Made by a program: the position numbers and the translations under genes | The notes under the pieces: model-generated | Database searches by the model: none | Told to the model about the DNA's origin: nothing | Seen by the model: only the letters and a program-made list of their open reading frames with translations | Shown: positions 15,309-24,784 of the stretch, in pieces | Position numbering within the stretch: the first letter of the stretch is position 1 | Layout of the letters: the number at the start of each line of letters is the position of its first letter | Origin: RYN-428 sp035551995 | Lineage (GTDB): Bacteria; Planctomycetota; Phycisphaerae; Tepidisphaerales; Tepidisphaeraceae | NCBI GenBank assembly: GCA_035551995.1 | Contig: DASZME010000086.1 | Location: 62,001-126,000 of the forward strand | Direction of reading: 5' to 3' | DNA length: 64,000 nucleotides

Positions 15309-16418
15309 GTGCAGATGAACGCCACCGCCGATCATTCGATTCAGGAACTTATGAGCGGCGCCCGGCGCGGTCCGCGCGCGGCGGCGACGCGCATGGCGCT
15401 GCGCGCGGCCGAGCCTTTCTACGCTTGCGCCATGTCCGTTCGAAATAGGTTGTATGACAAGGCCATGTTGAAGACCGTTCAACTGGCCAAGCCGGTGATC
15501 AGCGTCGGAAATTTGACGACGGGCGGCACCGGCAAGACGCCGATGATTCGCTGGCTGGCTGGATGGCTTCGCGACGAGGGGCGTCGCGTGGCGATATTAT
15601 CGCGGGGGTATAAGGCGGCCCAAGGCCAAATGGGCGACGAGCAGGTCATGCTCGATCGTCAATTGAACGGGCCGGGCCAATCGATGGTGGTCGTGCGATC
15701 CAATCCTGACCGTGCCGCGTCGGCCGGCGCCATTCTCGCAAAGTATCCCGGCATCAATCTCTTTTTGCTCGATGATGGATTCCAGCATCGCAAAATCAGG
15801 CGCGAGTTCGACATTGTGCTGCTCAGCGCGCTGGATCCCTTCGGCTACGGCCACGTTCTCCCGCGCGGGTTGATGCGGGAGCCGGCCTGGGGGCTCCGGC
15901 GCGCAACCGCGATCGTCATTACGCATTGCGATTGCGTCAAAGAGGCCGCTTTGACCGAGATCGAGCGCCGCGCTCGGCTTAGCAATCCGAAGGCGCCGAT
16001 CTATCGCGCCATCCATGCGAACGGCGGCCTGCGGACCTCGGGCGTGGCGGCGTCTTCGCCGCCGGATCGATCCATGCGCGATCTTCTCGCCCACCAATAT
16101 TTTGCGTTCAGCGGCATCGGAAATCCGCGAATTCTACACGGCGCCCTCAAAGCCCTCGGGGGTAATTACGTCGGCCACCGCTGGCTCGACGATCACCACA
16201 TCTATAAAGGCCGGGAGCTTGCCGATCTGCAAGCCGACGCGCTTGCACACGGCGCCGATCTTATGATTACGACCGAAAAGGATTGGGTGAAGGTCGGGCA
16301 GTTGCCCCAGGCGACGATCGGCAATCCACCGATCTGGCGCATCGACGTCGAATTGAAATTCCTTGACGGCGGCGAGATGCGGCTGTGCGAACAGATTCGC
16401 CAGGCGTTAGCGACATGA
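15309..16418 (+). CDS. lpxK: Tetraacyldisaccharide 4'-kinase (lipid A biosynthesis)
   Basis: LpxK phosphorylates the 4' position of the lipid A disaccharide at the inner membrane. The P-loop GNLTTGGTGKTP (about residues 67-78) is the LpxK Walker A. The downstream LSRGYK, LDDGFQHRKIRRDFD-like (here DDGFQHRKIRREFDIVLL) and TTEKDWVK segments are strong family signatures. The length of 369 aa is normal, with an amphipathic or membrane-associated N terminus. It starts 3 bp after gluQ, so the two are probably co-transcribed. The GTG at 15309 and the ATG at 15315 are both possible starts and neither has a good ribosome binding site. Its presence shows that the organism makes lipid A and therefore has a true outer membrane. 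Confidence 0.95.
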   Translation: MQMNATADHSIQELMSGARRGPRAAATRMALRAAEPFYACAMSVRNRLYDKAMLKTVQLAKPVISVGNLTTGGTGKTPMIRWLAGWLRDEGRRVAILSRGYKAAQGQMGDEQVMLDRQLNGPGQSMVVVRSNPDRAASAGAILAKYPGINLFLLDDGFQHRKIRREFDIVLLSALDPFGYGHVLPRGLMREPAWGLRRATAIVITHCDCVKEAALTEIERRARLSNPKAPIYRAIHANGGLRTSGVAASSPPDRSMRDLLAHQYFAFSGIGNPRILHGALKALGGNYVGHRWLDDHHIYKGRELADLQADALAHGADLMITTEKDWVKVGQLPQATIGNPPIWRIDVELKFLDGGEMRLCEQIRQALAT

Positions 16419-16443
16419 GGAAATTGTGATCGAGGGTTAAAGA

Positions 16444-16848
16444 ATGCGATTTGTGCCAATTTTGATTCTGGCGGCGCTGATTTCCTGCGGCGGATGCAAT
16501 AGAAAGCGCAACCTCTCGGATATTCCGATTCTGCCGAACCTGACCATGGACGAATACGAAGACCAGGTTGGCGCCCCGTCGCGGATCGGCAACTCCAATC
16601 ACTGGATCGCCTATCGCCTCAAGGGGGGCGGCGAATTGCGGCTGTTCTTCCTCAGCGGCCGCCCCGGTACGCCGCGTACGCTGACGAATGCGATCGTATT
16701 CAACGACGCGGGCAACGTCGTCAAACATGTTTATGATCTGCCGACGGCGACGCACCCGGCGTCAACCGCGCCGGCCGAGGCGCCAACGACCGAGGACAGC
16801 GCGAAATCGAAACCTTCAGCGGATGAACCGAAAACGAACCTCAAATAA
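16444..16848 (+). CDS. Small predicted lipoprotein
   Basis: 134 residues. The N terminus is a lipoprotein signal with lipobox LISC (residues 12-15), so a mature lipidated Cys15 is expected. GAGGG lies 7 nt before the ATG. The central part (MDEYEDQVGAPSRIG..HWIAYRLKGGGEL) resembles small SmpA/BamE-like envelope domains in layout, though I cannot assign it. The C terminus (about residue 100 onward) is a Pro/Ala/Thr/Glu low-complexity tail. It follows lpxK by 25 bp on the same strand. Function unknown; an outer-membrane or periplasmic location is inferred. Confidence 0.7.
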   Translation: MRFVPILILAALISCGGCNRKRNLSDIPILPNLTMDEYEDQVGAPSRIGNSNHWIAYRLKGGGELRLFFLSGRPGTPRTLTNAIVFNDAGNVVKHVYDLPTATHPASTAPAEAPTTEDSAKSKPSADEPKTNLK

Positions 16849-16866
16849 GCGACAACCGGAGAGCGC

Positions 16867-16906
16867 AAAAAAAGGCTGCACGGTGGAGGGTTAGGTCCGT
16901 GCAGCC
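16867..16906 (-). terminator. Rho-independent terminator for the CBM48 gene
   Basis: Perfect 10-bp stem GGCTGCACGG (16874-16883) with CCGTGCAGCC (16897-16906) and a 13-nt loop. On the minus strand the stem is followed directly by seven T residues (A-run at 16867-16873). It lies about 80 bp downstream of the minus-strand CBM48 gene. Confidence 0.85.
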
Positions 16907-16983
16907 TGGCGGAGGAGGAAACGAGGATTGTCGCGAAGGGGCGGCCGCCGGGTGATCCGCGGCGGCGTTAGTGCATCAGTGCA

Positions 16984-17301
16984 TCACGCAACCTTCTTCG
17001 CTAATGACCGTTGAATCCGTCCCGAAACGTCCGGGACCCGCAAAATGCTATGGCAACCGGTTTTTGTCAACTCGACGCCGAAGGCGGCATAGTCGGGAAA
17101 CCAGTTGCCGTCGGCGAGATATCGAAAACGATAGTCGCCGGCTTCGAATCGAACGTCCGCTGTCCACCATCCGTCGCCGCGCGAATTCATGGCCAGGCCT
17201 TCCCCGCCCCAGCCATCAAAATCACCGACAAGGCGAACGGAATCCACGTTCGGCCGAAAAAATCGGAACTGTACCTGTCCATCGTGTGTGATGCTTGTCA
17301 T
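16984..17301 (-). CDS. Stand-alone CBM48 / glycogen-binding-domain protein
   Basis: 105 residues that are essentially one CBM48 (AMPK-beta/isoamylase N-terminal) module. It starts with VQFRFFRPNVDSVRLVGDF, then the conserved FDGW, a GWWTADV strand, and GDYRFRYLADGNWFPD, the canonical glycogen-binding loop pattern. No catalytic domain is attached and no signal peptide is present, so it should be cytoplasmic. In other bacteria this module precedes branching or debranching enzymes. As a free protein it may bind glycogen or act as a regulatory partner; that is inference. A strong terminator follows at 16867-16906, so it is a single-gene unit. Confidence 0.85.
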   Translation of the reverse strand: MTSITHDGQVQFRFFRPNVDSVRLVGDFDGWGGEGLAMNSRGDGWWTADVRFEAGDYRFRYLADGNWFPDYAAFGVELTKTGCHSILRVPDVSGRIQRSLAKKVA

Positions 17302-17583
17302 AACGAATCCGTCCGATAGAATTACTAGAACAAAGCTTGTGCCATCGAAACTTGGATCGCCTGAAACCTAGCGCGGGCCGACGCCGAGCGCCGGTAAAAC
17401 CCGCAAAATTGAGCTATCCAGCCATAGTTTCCGCCGAGGCCCTTATTCTTCGGCAAAAATTCCGAAGAGGCCAAACGATTCATGCGACCCGTGCGATCAG
17501 CGGAAACAAGCGGCAATCGTCCAACGCATGCCCATAGAGTACGCAGACCGGCGCCGGTCTTTGATTTCCTCCAGGTTAAGACT

Positions 17584-20583
17584 ATGCAAAAGCCATTGGG
17601 GCGGCTGATCGCCTGTAGTTTGCTCATTGCCGCCACGGTACTGGCCGGAGGATGCCCCGCGAACAATCCGGCTTTGACGACGACGGCGCCTCAGTTGGGG
17701 CCGGCGACGTTTTCCGCCGTCGATTTCAGCGACGGGATTCAATTGGCGCCGTGGGTGCAATCGACGGACGCTCCGATGGACCAGACGCCGGCCCGGCCGA
17801 CGGATCAGACGGGAAACCCGGCGGTGGTTCTAAACGCCGCACGAAACGAGTGGACGAGTTTTACCGTCCAGATTACCCTGCCGGCGCCGTCGGGATTCAA
17901 ATTACAACTCCACCCGCCGACTTTGGGGGCGACGACGTTCGGTCTATCCAGTTTCAGGATTTACCAGGCGCTTCCGATGCCGGTGGAAATGAACCGCGCC
18001 AGTTATGTTCGCCATACCGGCCAGATGGCGGCGCCGCGGAATCCGCCCCGGGCGTTGTTGGCGCAGACGATAAACGCCGGCGGCGAGGTTGATCTGGCCC
18101 TTCTCCGCAATCCCGCGCGCGCGGCTGATCCGAGATCGCACGCGGGCGGCCTGGGATCCAAACCGGTCCTTCTGTGGTTCGACCTCCGCGTTCCCAAGGG
18201 AATCGCGCCGGGGCAATATGCCGGCGTCGTCGATCTGATCGGCCCCGGCAACGCGCCGACGGCGTCGCATGCGCTGCCGTTCAACGTGAACGTCGCCGAT
18301 TTCGATCTTCCCGATCAGCGGCATTTACAGTTGGTCGGAAAGCTGGATTGGGATCGGCTGGAAAAGCTGTACAGCGACCAATTCGAAACCTTCACGCCCA
18401 GTTGGATCAATCGCCGCGAAGGCCGCTATCAGCAGACCGTTCGCACGCTGGATCATCTGGTCGCCCTGGCCCAGGAGAACAGGGCGAACTTGACGGCGCC
18501 GGACCTTAAGCCGGTCGTCAAGTGGCCCGCGGGCGAAGGGCCGCAGATCGATTGGGCCGATTTCGATTCGATGGTCAGGCCGTGGATTACCGGCGATGCG
18601 TTTGCCGATCATGTCGGGCTTGGTTTCTTGCCGATGCCCGAGGCGGAATTGCTCGATCGCTACGACCGCCCGTCCCAGCTCCAGTATTGGGCCGCCGCCG
18701 CGACGCATTTTGACGCCAACGAATGGCTGGATTTGACCGCCATCGTGATGAAAAACGCGCCGCCTGATTCCTTTTCCCGCCACCACGCCACGGTAGCCGA
18801 GGCGGCAAATCTCAGCGCGGCTGCCGCGGAGATTTTCAAGTGCTATCCGCGCGTAAAAACGATCATCCCGCTGGCGGACAAGGAACTGCGTCTGGCGACC
18901 GCCGCCGATCCGTCGGGAATCGACCCGGCGACCGTGTCGCGCCTGATTACCGCCGCCGCGCCGCTGGTTTCGACCGCCGGGCGGCCGCAGTGGGGCGAGG
19001 AGCGGCCGCGCCACTGGCTCACCACCGACATGCCGGGGCTTGTCCCCTTTTTCGGCGCCGGCGCCACCGAACGCGACGCCCGCGTGTGGGCATGGCTGGC
19101 TTATCTCCGCCACCTCGACAGCTACGGCGCCTCCCATGTCTTTGAGCCCAATTCCATCTTCTGGAATTCCACGCTCCCCATCGCCAACACCCCCGAGCAA
19201 TCCGCCGACCCCGGCGAACTGGTCTGGTTCTATCCGGGTGAATGGTTCGGCGTCGATCTTCCGCTCCCGACCGTACAACTCAAATGGCTTCGGCAAGCCG
19301 AGCAGGATTACGAATATTTGCTCCTGGCGCAGGATCGGGGAGAGCAGATCACGGCGCTGCAACTGGCCCGGCTCATCACAAAGCCCGTCGAGCTGAACAC
19401 CGGCCAAACGCCCGAGCCGATCTACTCCCTGATGGCCGGCGCCACCGATCCGCAGGCCTGGATCAACGCCCGGCAGTTGTTGTCCGACGCGATCGTGCTT
19501 CACAAGCCGGGCCAGAAGATCGACGAAGCCGCTGAGCACGAATTGGAGATTCGCACGCTTCAGCTTTCGGCGCCGCTGGAACGCCCGATCCTGATGGGGC
19601 GAAGCGCGGCATGGTCTTCCATCGAGGCTCCGCCCAGCCGGCGCGACCCCGGCACGTGGGTCAGTCTCGATCTGGGGCTGGACATTTACAACGCATCGGA
19701 AACCACGCCGGATCAGAACCATCTTCACTGGTCAAGGTTGCCCGAAGGGTGGGAAGTGAAGCCGCAGGAGACGCCGGTGCCGATGTTGGAGACATACCAC
19801 GTTTTGCCGACCATGCTCGGCCAGAAGTTCAATCTTGATCGCCTGTCGCCGGCGGCGCGCGAGCCGATGGAACTTTATTTCGTGGACGGTTTCACCAAGC
19901 GAATCAGCCCGCTGCGGATCGTGCTGCCCGTAGCCGCGAGCGGCCGCCGGGAAACCGCGCTGAAAATGGACGGCACTCTCGGCGACTGGAGCGGCACCGA
20001 CGCGATATGGGATGGGCCGATGATCCGCATGTTAAATCGTCCCGCCGTTCAGCGCCAGGAGTTGCAATGGTCGTCGACGCGCTCGAACTTGTTCTCGTCG
20101 TGGGGGCCGGAAAATTTTTACCTGGCCTTCGCGCTGGAAGGCCTGGCGCCGCGACCCGAGCAGACGAAAAATTTCGTCGAGTATGAGGATCGCCGGGCGT
20201 GGGGGGAGGATTTATGTGAAATTCTGATGCAGCCGATCCTGCCGGGGAATAAGCCCGGCGCGATTCTGCACATCATCGCCAAACCGACCGGCGGCGTATG
20301 GGTCGAGCGAAAATCCGCGGGCGGCGCCGGAACCTGGCAGCCGGTCGAATCGCCCGGCATCCGCTATGTGGCGGCGACGCCGGCGTCATCGTGGCGCGGC
20401 GAAATGGCCATCCCCTGGACGGCGATCCTCGGCGGCGCGAACGATGTTCCCAAATTAATGCGCTTCAACTTCACGCAGCACAAAGCCGCCACCGGCGAAT
20501 CAGCCACGTGGGCCGGACCGGTGGACTTCGGCCGTGATGAGGCGTTTATGGGTTTGATTTACCTCAAATCGGCGGGGCAATAA
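17584..20583 (+). CDS. GH123/DUF4091-like lipoprotein with C-terminal CBM9-like domain
   Basis: 999 residues from the ATG at 17584. The N terminus is a lipoprotein signal ending VLAGGC. A long beta-rich N-terminal region is followed by an (alpha/beta)8-like region. The segment LKWLRQAEQDYEYLLL (about residues 565-580) is the diagnostic helix of DUF4091, the catalytic-domain family related to glycoside hydrolase 123. A downstream DGTLGDWSGTDAIWDG motif (about residue 794) begins a CBM9/DOMON-like carbohydrate-binding module to the end. GH123 enzymes release N-acetylgalactosamine from glycans; whether this enzyme is active on that sugar is unknown. Cell-surface or periplasmic glycan breakdown is inferred. 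Extending the frame upstream to 17482 would hide the signal sequence, so the later start is preferred. Confidence 0.8.
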   Translation: MQKPLGRLIACSLLIAATVLAGGCPANNPALTTTAPQLGPATFSAVDFSDGIQLAPWVQSTDAPMDQTPARPTDQTGNPAVVLNAARNEWTSFTVQITLPAPSGFKLQLHPPTLGATTFGLSSFRIYQALPMPVEMNRASYVRHTGQMAAPRNPPRALLAQTINAGGEVDLALLRNPARAADPRSHAGGLGSKPVLLWFDLRVPKGIAPGQYAGVVDLIGPGNAPTASHALPFNVNVADFDLPDQRHLQLVGKLDWDRLEKLYSDQFETFTPSWINRREGRYQQTVRTLDHLVALAQENRANLTAPDLKPVVKWPAGEGPQIDWADFDSMVRPWITGDAFADHVGLGFLPMPEAELLDRYDRPSQLQYWAAAATHFDANEWLDLTAIVMKNAPPDSFSRHHATVAEAANLSAAAAEIFKCYPRVKTIIPLADKELRLATAADPSGIDPATVSRLITAAAPLVSTAGRPQWGEERPRHWLTTDMPGLVPFFGAGATERDARVWAWLAYLRHLDSYGASHVFEPNSIFWNSTLPIANTPEQSADPGELVWFYPGEWFGVDLPLPTVQLKWLRQAEQDYEYLLLAQDRGEQITALQLARLITKPVELNTGQTPEPIYSLMAGATDPQAWINARQLLSDAIVLHKPGQKIDEAAEHELEIRTLQLSAPLERPILMGRSAAWSSIEAPPSRRDPGTWVSLDLGLDIYNASETTPDQNHLHWSRLPEGWEVKPQETPVPMLETYHVLPTMLGQKFNLDRLSPAAREPMELYFVDGFTKRISPLRIVLPVAASGRRETALKMDGTLGDWSGTDAIWDGPMIRMLNRPAVQRQELQWSSTRSNLFSSWGPENFYLAFALEGLAPRPEQTKNFVEYEDRRAWGEDLCEILMQPILPGNKPGAILHIIAKPTGGVWVERKSAGGAGTWQPVESPGIRYVAATPASSWRGEMAIPWTAILGGANDVPKLMRFNFTQHKAATGESATWAGPVDFGRDEAFMGLIYLKSAGQ

Positions 20584-20596
20584 TTAAAGCCGCCCT

Positions 20597-20633
20597 GGCT
20601 CCATCGCGTTTGAAGCGAGAGGGGGCCGTTTTT
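20597..20633 (+). terminator. Probable rho-independent terminator
   Basis: GGCTCC (20597-20602) pairs with GGGGCC (20622-20627), with an inner TCGC/GCGA stem, and is followed by GTTTTT. It begins 13 bp after the stop of the GH123-like gene. Confidence 0.55.
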
Positions 20634-20683
20634 CGGGTCTGGATTTTTTAGCATTTTTCGTGTGGGTGGAGCGAGCTTTGGGT

Positions 20684-20717
20684 CGGGAAACACGCCCGGC
20701 AAGCGGGGCCGCTAAAC
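20684..20717. repeat. Dispersed palindromic repeat, family A copy 1
   Basis: A short palindrome (CCGGCAAGCGGGG core, one mismatch from the other copies) preceded by GGGAAACACG and followed by CCGCTAAACG. The same core and flank recur at 42715-42835 (two copies) and 49391-49420. It lies between two convergent genes. Confidence 0.6.
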
Positions 20718-20782
20718 GAAGAAACGATATAGCGGCCTGAGAATTCTGGCGCTATCGCCATCGTCGTTGCCGTCGCTATTGA

Positions 20783-23700
20783 CTACGGAAGCCGGATCGG
20801 ACCGCTCGGCTGAGGCGCGATTTCGCCGGGTAACGTCGTCGGATGAGTGAATTCGATGATCGTGTCCGATGGCCGGCTCGTGGGGCGCGTTTCGGGGATG
20901 TCGCCGCGCTTCATTCCCTTCATGTGGTCCTGAAACATTCCCGGCTCAACGGCGTTGGGCGTCAGCTTCGTGCCGTTCATCTCGTCGTGCGTCATCGGAT
21001 CGAGCGTTTCCGGCTGCTGGGCCACGTGCGGCGTCAGGAAGATGAGCAATTCCGTCTTGCTCTTGGCGATCTGCGTCCGCCGAAATAGTTCGCCGAGAAT
21101 GGGGATATCGCCGACCAGCGGCACCTTGGAAATCGTGACGGTCTTGCTGTCCTGCATCAATCCGCCGATCACGATCGTCTGGCCATTTTTGATGCCGACC
21201 CGGCTCATCGCCGATCGCTTGGCGATGATCGGAGCGGCCACGCCGGCGCTGATCGGAACGGTTGTCCCGGTTAACTGGCTAATCTCCGGCGCCACGTCGA
21301 GGATCACCAATCCCTCGGGATTGATGTGCGGCGTGACGTTCAAAATAATGCCGATATCCTGATATTGAATCGTGTTGATCTGCTGGCCGGTATCGGTGAT
21401 CTGCGTGTTGGTGATGAACGGCACTTCCTGCCCGACGGTAATGCTGGCGAGCTGATTGTCGCTGGCGAGGATGTAAGGCCGCGACAAGACGTCGAGCTTC
21501 CCCTCGGTGGCCAGCGCGTGCAGCGTGGCATTGACCTGGGATTCCAGCATGCTGACGACCAATCCGCCGTTGGCCATGCCGGCGGCGGCGTTCCCCAGAT
21601 TTTGCGCGGTGATCGTTCCCTTTCCGCTGGCCCGGCTGTTCAGGACGGAAAAATCCAAACCCCAGTCCGCGGAACTGTCGTGCGTCACTTCGGCCACCAG
21701 CACCTTGATCAACACCTGCGGCACCGACCGATCGAGCTCGGCGATGATGTCGCGAACCTCGCGCTGATATCGCACGGCGGTCGTGACCAGCAAGGAATTG
21801 GTATCCGGGTCGGCCACCACGAAAACCTGCCCCGTCAGCTCGGTGGCGACGCGCTGCATGCCGGCGGAAAGCTGGCCCGTCGCCGGGGCGCCGGTCCCGG
21901 TCGTAACGGTGCCGCGCCGCGCGCCGATGCCGGTGCCGCCCGCGCCGCTGGTCGTACTGGAGCCGGTAAAGCTCGATCCTCCAAAACTTGAACTTCCGAG
22001 CCCCGAGCGACCTGGATTTGCGCCGGCTTGCTGGTTTGAAGGTTGTTGCTGAGTACTGTTTCGTTGTTGCTGATTGCCGTTGGCGCCGCCGAGCTGGGTA
22101 TTGCCGAACAGTTCGTTCAAGACCGTTTCCATGTCCTGAGACTGGCCGTTGCGCAAGCGATAGATAAAGAAGGTTTCCTGCGAGATGGGATTGGAATCAA
22201 GTTGGCGGACAATTCCCCCGACCATCTTCATCGTCTGCTCCGAAGCGGTAACGATCAGCGTATTGGTTCGATCGTCGGAGGCGGTGGTGATCCATCCGAG
22301 CTTGCGAACGGCGTCGATCGTGCCGGGCGGTTTGGGAGCGCCGGGGGCGCTGGAACTTCCCGACCCGCCGCCGCTCGTCGTCCCCGTCAGCGACGGCGGC
22401 TGAAAGATCGACTCCAGCAGCTTCCCCGCGCGCTCGGCATCGGCGTTTAAAAGCGTGAAGACCTGGATTTCGGCGCCGGCCAGCGGATTGGCGTCCAGCA
22501 GCTTGATCACGCCCTCGATCACCTTCAGCGTATCGGCCGGCGCCGTCACGATCACCGTATTGGTCCGGTCGTCGGAAGCGGCGACTACCTTGGCCTTCAC
22601 CGCGAATTCCTTGCCCGTCTCCTTCACGCCGGAATTGCCCGACGGCGGATCGGGTTGAAACACGGTCGACAACAATTTGGCGGCATTGGACGCATCGGCG
22701 TTTTTCAGCGGGAACGATTCGATGTCAAAAGCCAGCGTCGGCGCGTTCTCCACTTCCAGAATAATCTTCTCGACCGTTTTCATCGCTTCCGGCGGGGCGG
22801 TAACGCCGACCGTATTGGTCCGCGGATCGGAGACCGCGTTGACCCCCACGTGCACCGCGTCGGTCAAATGTTTTTCGGTTCCGGGAATCGGCTGCGGATT
22901 GAAAAAATTGAGAATCAGCTTGGCTGTCGCGTCCGAATCGGCCTGCTTTAAGTGAAAAAATCTGACGTCGGCGCCGGCCGTCGGGTTGGCGTCGAGCTCT
23001 TTGACGGTCTTCTCGACCAGTTCAAAGTCCTCCTTCGGGGCCGTGACGAAGACCGTATTGGTGCGCGTGTCGGCGGTCACGCCCACCTTGTCGCGCGACC
23101 CGGTTTGCAGGCGCGATCCGCCGGTGTTGGGGTCGATGAAGACCGACAGCAACACCTTGGCGGAAGTCACGGCGTCGGCGAATTTGAGTTGGTAGGAGCG
23201 CACGGTGGTCTCGACCGCCGGCGCGCTATCCACGTCGCGGATCAGACTTTCCACGACCGCCATCGCCGCCGGCGGGGCGGTCACGATCAGTGTGTTGGTC
23301 CGCTCTTCGGCCACCACGGTCACCCGCGACTGAAGCGAATCCTCCGACGCCGTCTGATGCGACTGGCCCGGCTGGGGATCGTCGTAGGCGCGAAACGTGT
23401 TACGGATAGCGTGAGCGACGGCGGTGGCGTCGGCGATTTTCAAATGAAACGATTTGATGCTGGGGGTGGCGGCGGTGGTGGGGTCGGCGTCGATCTCCTT
23501 GATCATCGCCTCGATCGCCTTGAGCGCCTCGACCGGGGCGGCGATCACCACGCTGTTGGTCCGCTCATCGGCGCCCGCCGTCACCTTGCCCCCGTAAAGT
23601 GCCTGGTCGACCCCGGTCCCAAGCAATCGGCTCTCGCGCTGGATATTCGGTTCCGGCGGAGGCGCCTGTTGCCCCTTTTGCAGCTTTGGCTCCGGCGGCC

Positions 23701-24658
23701 GGAAGATCGACAACACAAGCCGGGCGACAGGTCCGGCGCTGGCGTTTTTCAGGTGAATGATTTTCACCTCCGACGTCGTCCCCTCGCGCTTGTCCAGAAG
23801 GCTGATGATCTGCACGATGCGCCGGACGTTGGACGCCGTGTCGGTCATCACCACCGCGTTGGCGCCGGAGTTTGACGCCACGTCGGCGTCCGGGCCGATC
23901 AGCGGCATCAGGTCCTGGCGCAGCTTGACGGCATCGACGTTATGAATCGGAATCACCTGCGTGACAAACCCGTCGCCGGGTTCGATGTCGGCCGGGTCGG
24001 CGCCGAATTGAACCGGGAGATTCCCTCGCTTGGCCTTCTCACGCGAGACGATCCGCAGCGTCCGCCCATCCTGCACGGCCGCCAGTCCGTCTCCCTTCAG
24101 CACGGCGTTCAAAAGCGTCACCGCCTGCGCGGGCGTCAAAGGCTGCATCGACATCACCGTCACGCGCGCGTCGGCCGACGCTTCCTTGATGACCGAAAAA
24201 CCGGCGTCTTGCGATAAATGCTCGAGAATAACGTCGATCGGCGTATCGCGAAAATTCAGCCGGATGGTCGCGGGGGGATGATCGGCGTCAAAAGGCTGCG
24301 TCGAGGCTTCCTGCGTCGCGGCGGGATTTGTCGCGGCGAATTGCGTGGCGGCCGGTTGAGTGGCCGCCGCCTGCGTCGAAGCGGCTTGCGTGGATGCCGT
24401 CTGCGTGGAGGCGGCTTGCATGGATGCCGCCTGCGTGGAAGCGGCTTGCGTCGCGGCGGCGCCAACGGCGGCTTCGGTGGTCGCCGGCGCGGTTGATAGC
24501 GGCCGCGTCACGCCGACCGCCCGCGTCGTCGCAAGTGCGGGCGCGGACTCGGCGGTGGACGGCTGCGTCGTGGGAGCGCTAAGAATTCCTAGCGGGATCA
24601 GGCCAACCGCGGCGGCCAGCGACGCGGCAAGCACCGCGCGGGATCGACACTGCTTCAT
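20783..24658 (-). CDS. Giant secretin (GspD/PilQ-like) with eight tandem N domains
   Basis: 1291 residues. The start at 24658 is supported by AAGGA 6 nt upstream and reveals a signal peptide (residues about 1-27). A Ser/Thr/Gln/Ala repeat linker (about 55-125) precedes an N0/STN domain (about 130-200). Eight secretin N1-like domains follow between about 233 and 970, most recognised by a DxRTNTVxVTAP strand and a closing helix ending in LDANP. The C-terminal secretin domain (about 975-1212) has VLIKVLVAEV, VTPHINPEG, GLMQDS and KTELLIFLTPHV. Secretins form the outer-membrane channel of type II secretion or type IV pili. GspD has N0 plus three N domains, so this periplasmic vestibule is unusually long. 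A Gly/Ser/Asn/Gln-rich insertion lies in the last N domain. The gene downstream of its GspC/PilP-like partner, it probably works with it. Confidence 0.93.
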   Translation of the reverse strand: MKQCRSRAVLAASLAAAVGLIPLGILSAPTTQPSTAESAPALATTRAVGVTRPLSTAPATTEAAVGAAATQAASTQAASMQAASTQTASTQAASTQAAATQPAATQFAATNPAATQEASTQPFDADHPPATIRLNFRDTPIDVILEHLSQDAGFSVIKEASADARVTVMSMQPLTPAQAVTLLNAVLKGDGLAAVQDGRTLRIVSREKAKRGNLPVQFGADPADIEPGDGFVTQVIPIHNVDAVKLRQDLMPLIGPDADVASNSGANAVVMTDTASNVRRIVQIISLLDKREGTTSEVKIIHLKNASAGPVARLVLSIFRPPEPKLQKGQQAPPPEPNIQRESRLLGTGVDQALYGGKVTAGADERTNSVVIAAPVEALKAIEAMIKEIDADPTTAATPSIKSFHLKIADATAVAHAIRNTFRAYDDPQPGQSHQTASEDSLQSRVTVVAEERTNTLIVTAPPAAMAVVESLIRDVDSAPAVETTVRSYQLKFADAVTSAKVLLSVFIDPNTGGSRLQTGSRDKVGVTADTRTNTVFVTAPKEDFELVEKTVKELDANPTAGADVRFFHLKQADSDATAKLILNFFNPQPIPGTEKHLTDAVHVGVNAVSDPRTNTVGVTAPPEAMKTVEKIILEVENAPTLAFDIESFPLKNADASNAAKLLSTVFQPDPPSGNSGVKETGKEFAVKAKVVAASDDRTNTVIVTAPADTLKVIEGVIKLLDANPLAGAEIQVFTLLNADAERAGKLLESIFQPPSLTGTTSGGGSGSSSAPGAPKPPGTIDAVRKLGWITTASDDRTNTLIVTASEQTMKMVGGIVRQLDSNPISQETFFIYRLRNGQSQDMETVLNELFGNTQLGGANGNQQQRNSTQQQPSNQQAGANPGRSGLGSSSFGGSSFTGSSTTSGAGGTGIGARRGTVTTGTGAPATGQLSAGMQRVATELTGQVFVVADPDTNSLLVTTAVRYQREVRDIIAELDRSVPQVLIKVLVAEVTHDSSADWGLDFSVLNSRASGKGTITAQNLGNAAAGMANGGLVVSMLESQVNATLHALATEGKLDVLSRPYILASDNQLASITVGQEVPFITNTQITDTGQQINTIQYQDIGIILNVTPHINPEGLVILDVAPEISQLTGTTVPISAGVAAPIIAKRSAMSRVGIKNGQTIVIGGLMQDSKTVTISKVPLVGDIPILGELFRRTQIAKSKTELLIFLTPHVAQQPETLDPMTHDEMNGTKLTPNAVEPGMFQDHMKGMKRGDIPETRPTSRPSDTIIEFTHPTTLPGEIAPQPSGPIRLP

Positions 24659-24784
24659 GCAATTCCTTAATACCCCGTTCGACTCGCTTCTCTCGCTCGC
24701 GCCGGGCCAAACGTTCGTCAACGAGATGAAACTTAACCCCATTCGCCCGGACCCGCGGCATTCACTCCCGCGCGCAATGCCCAT

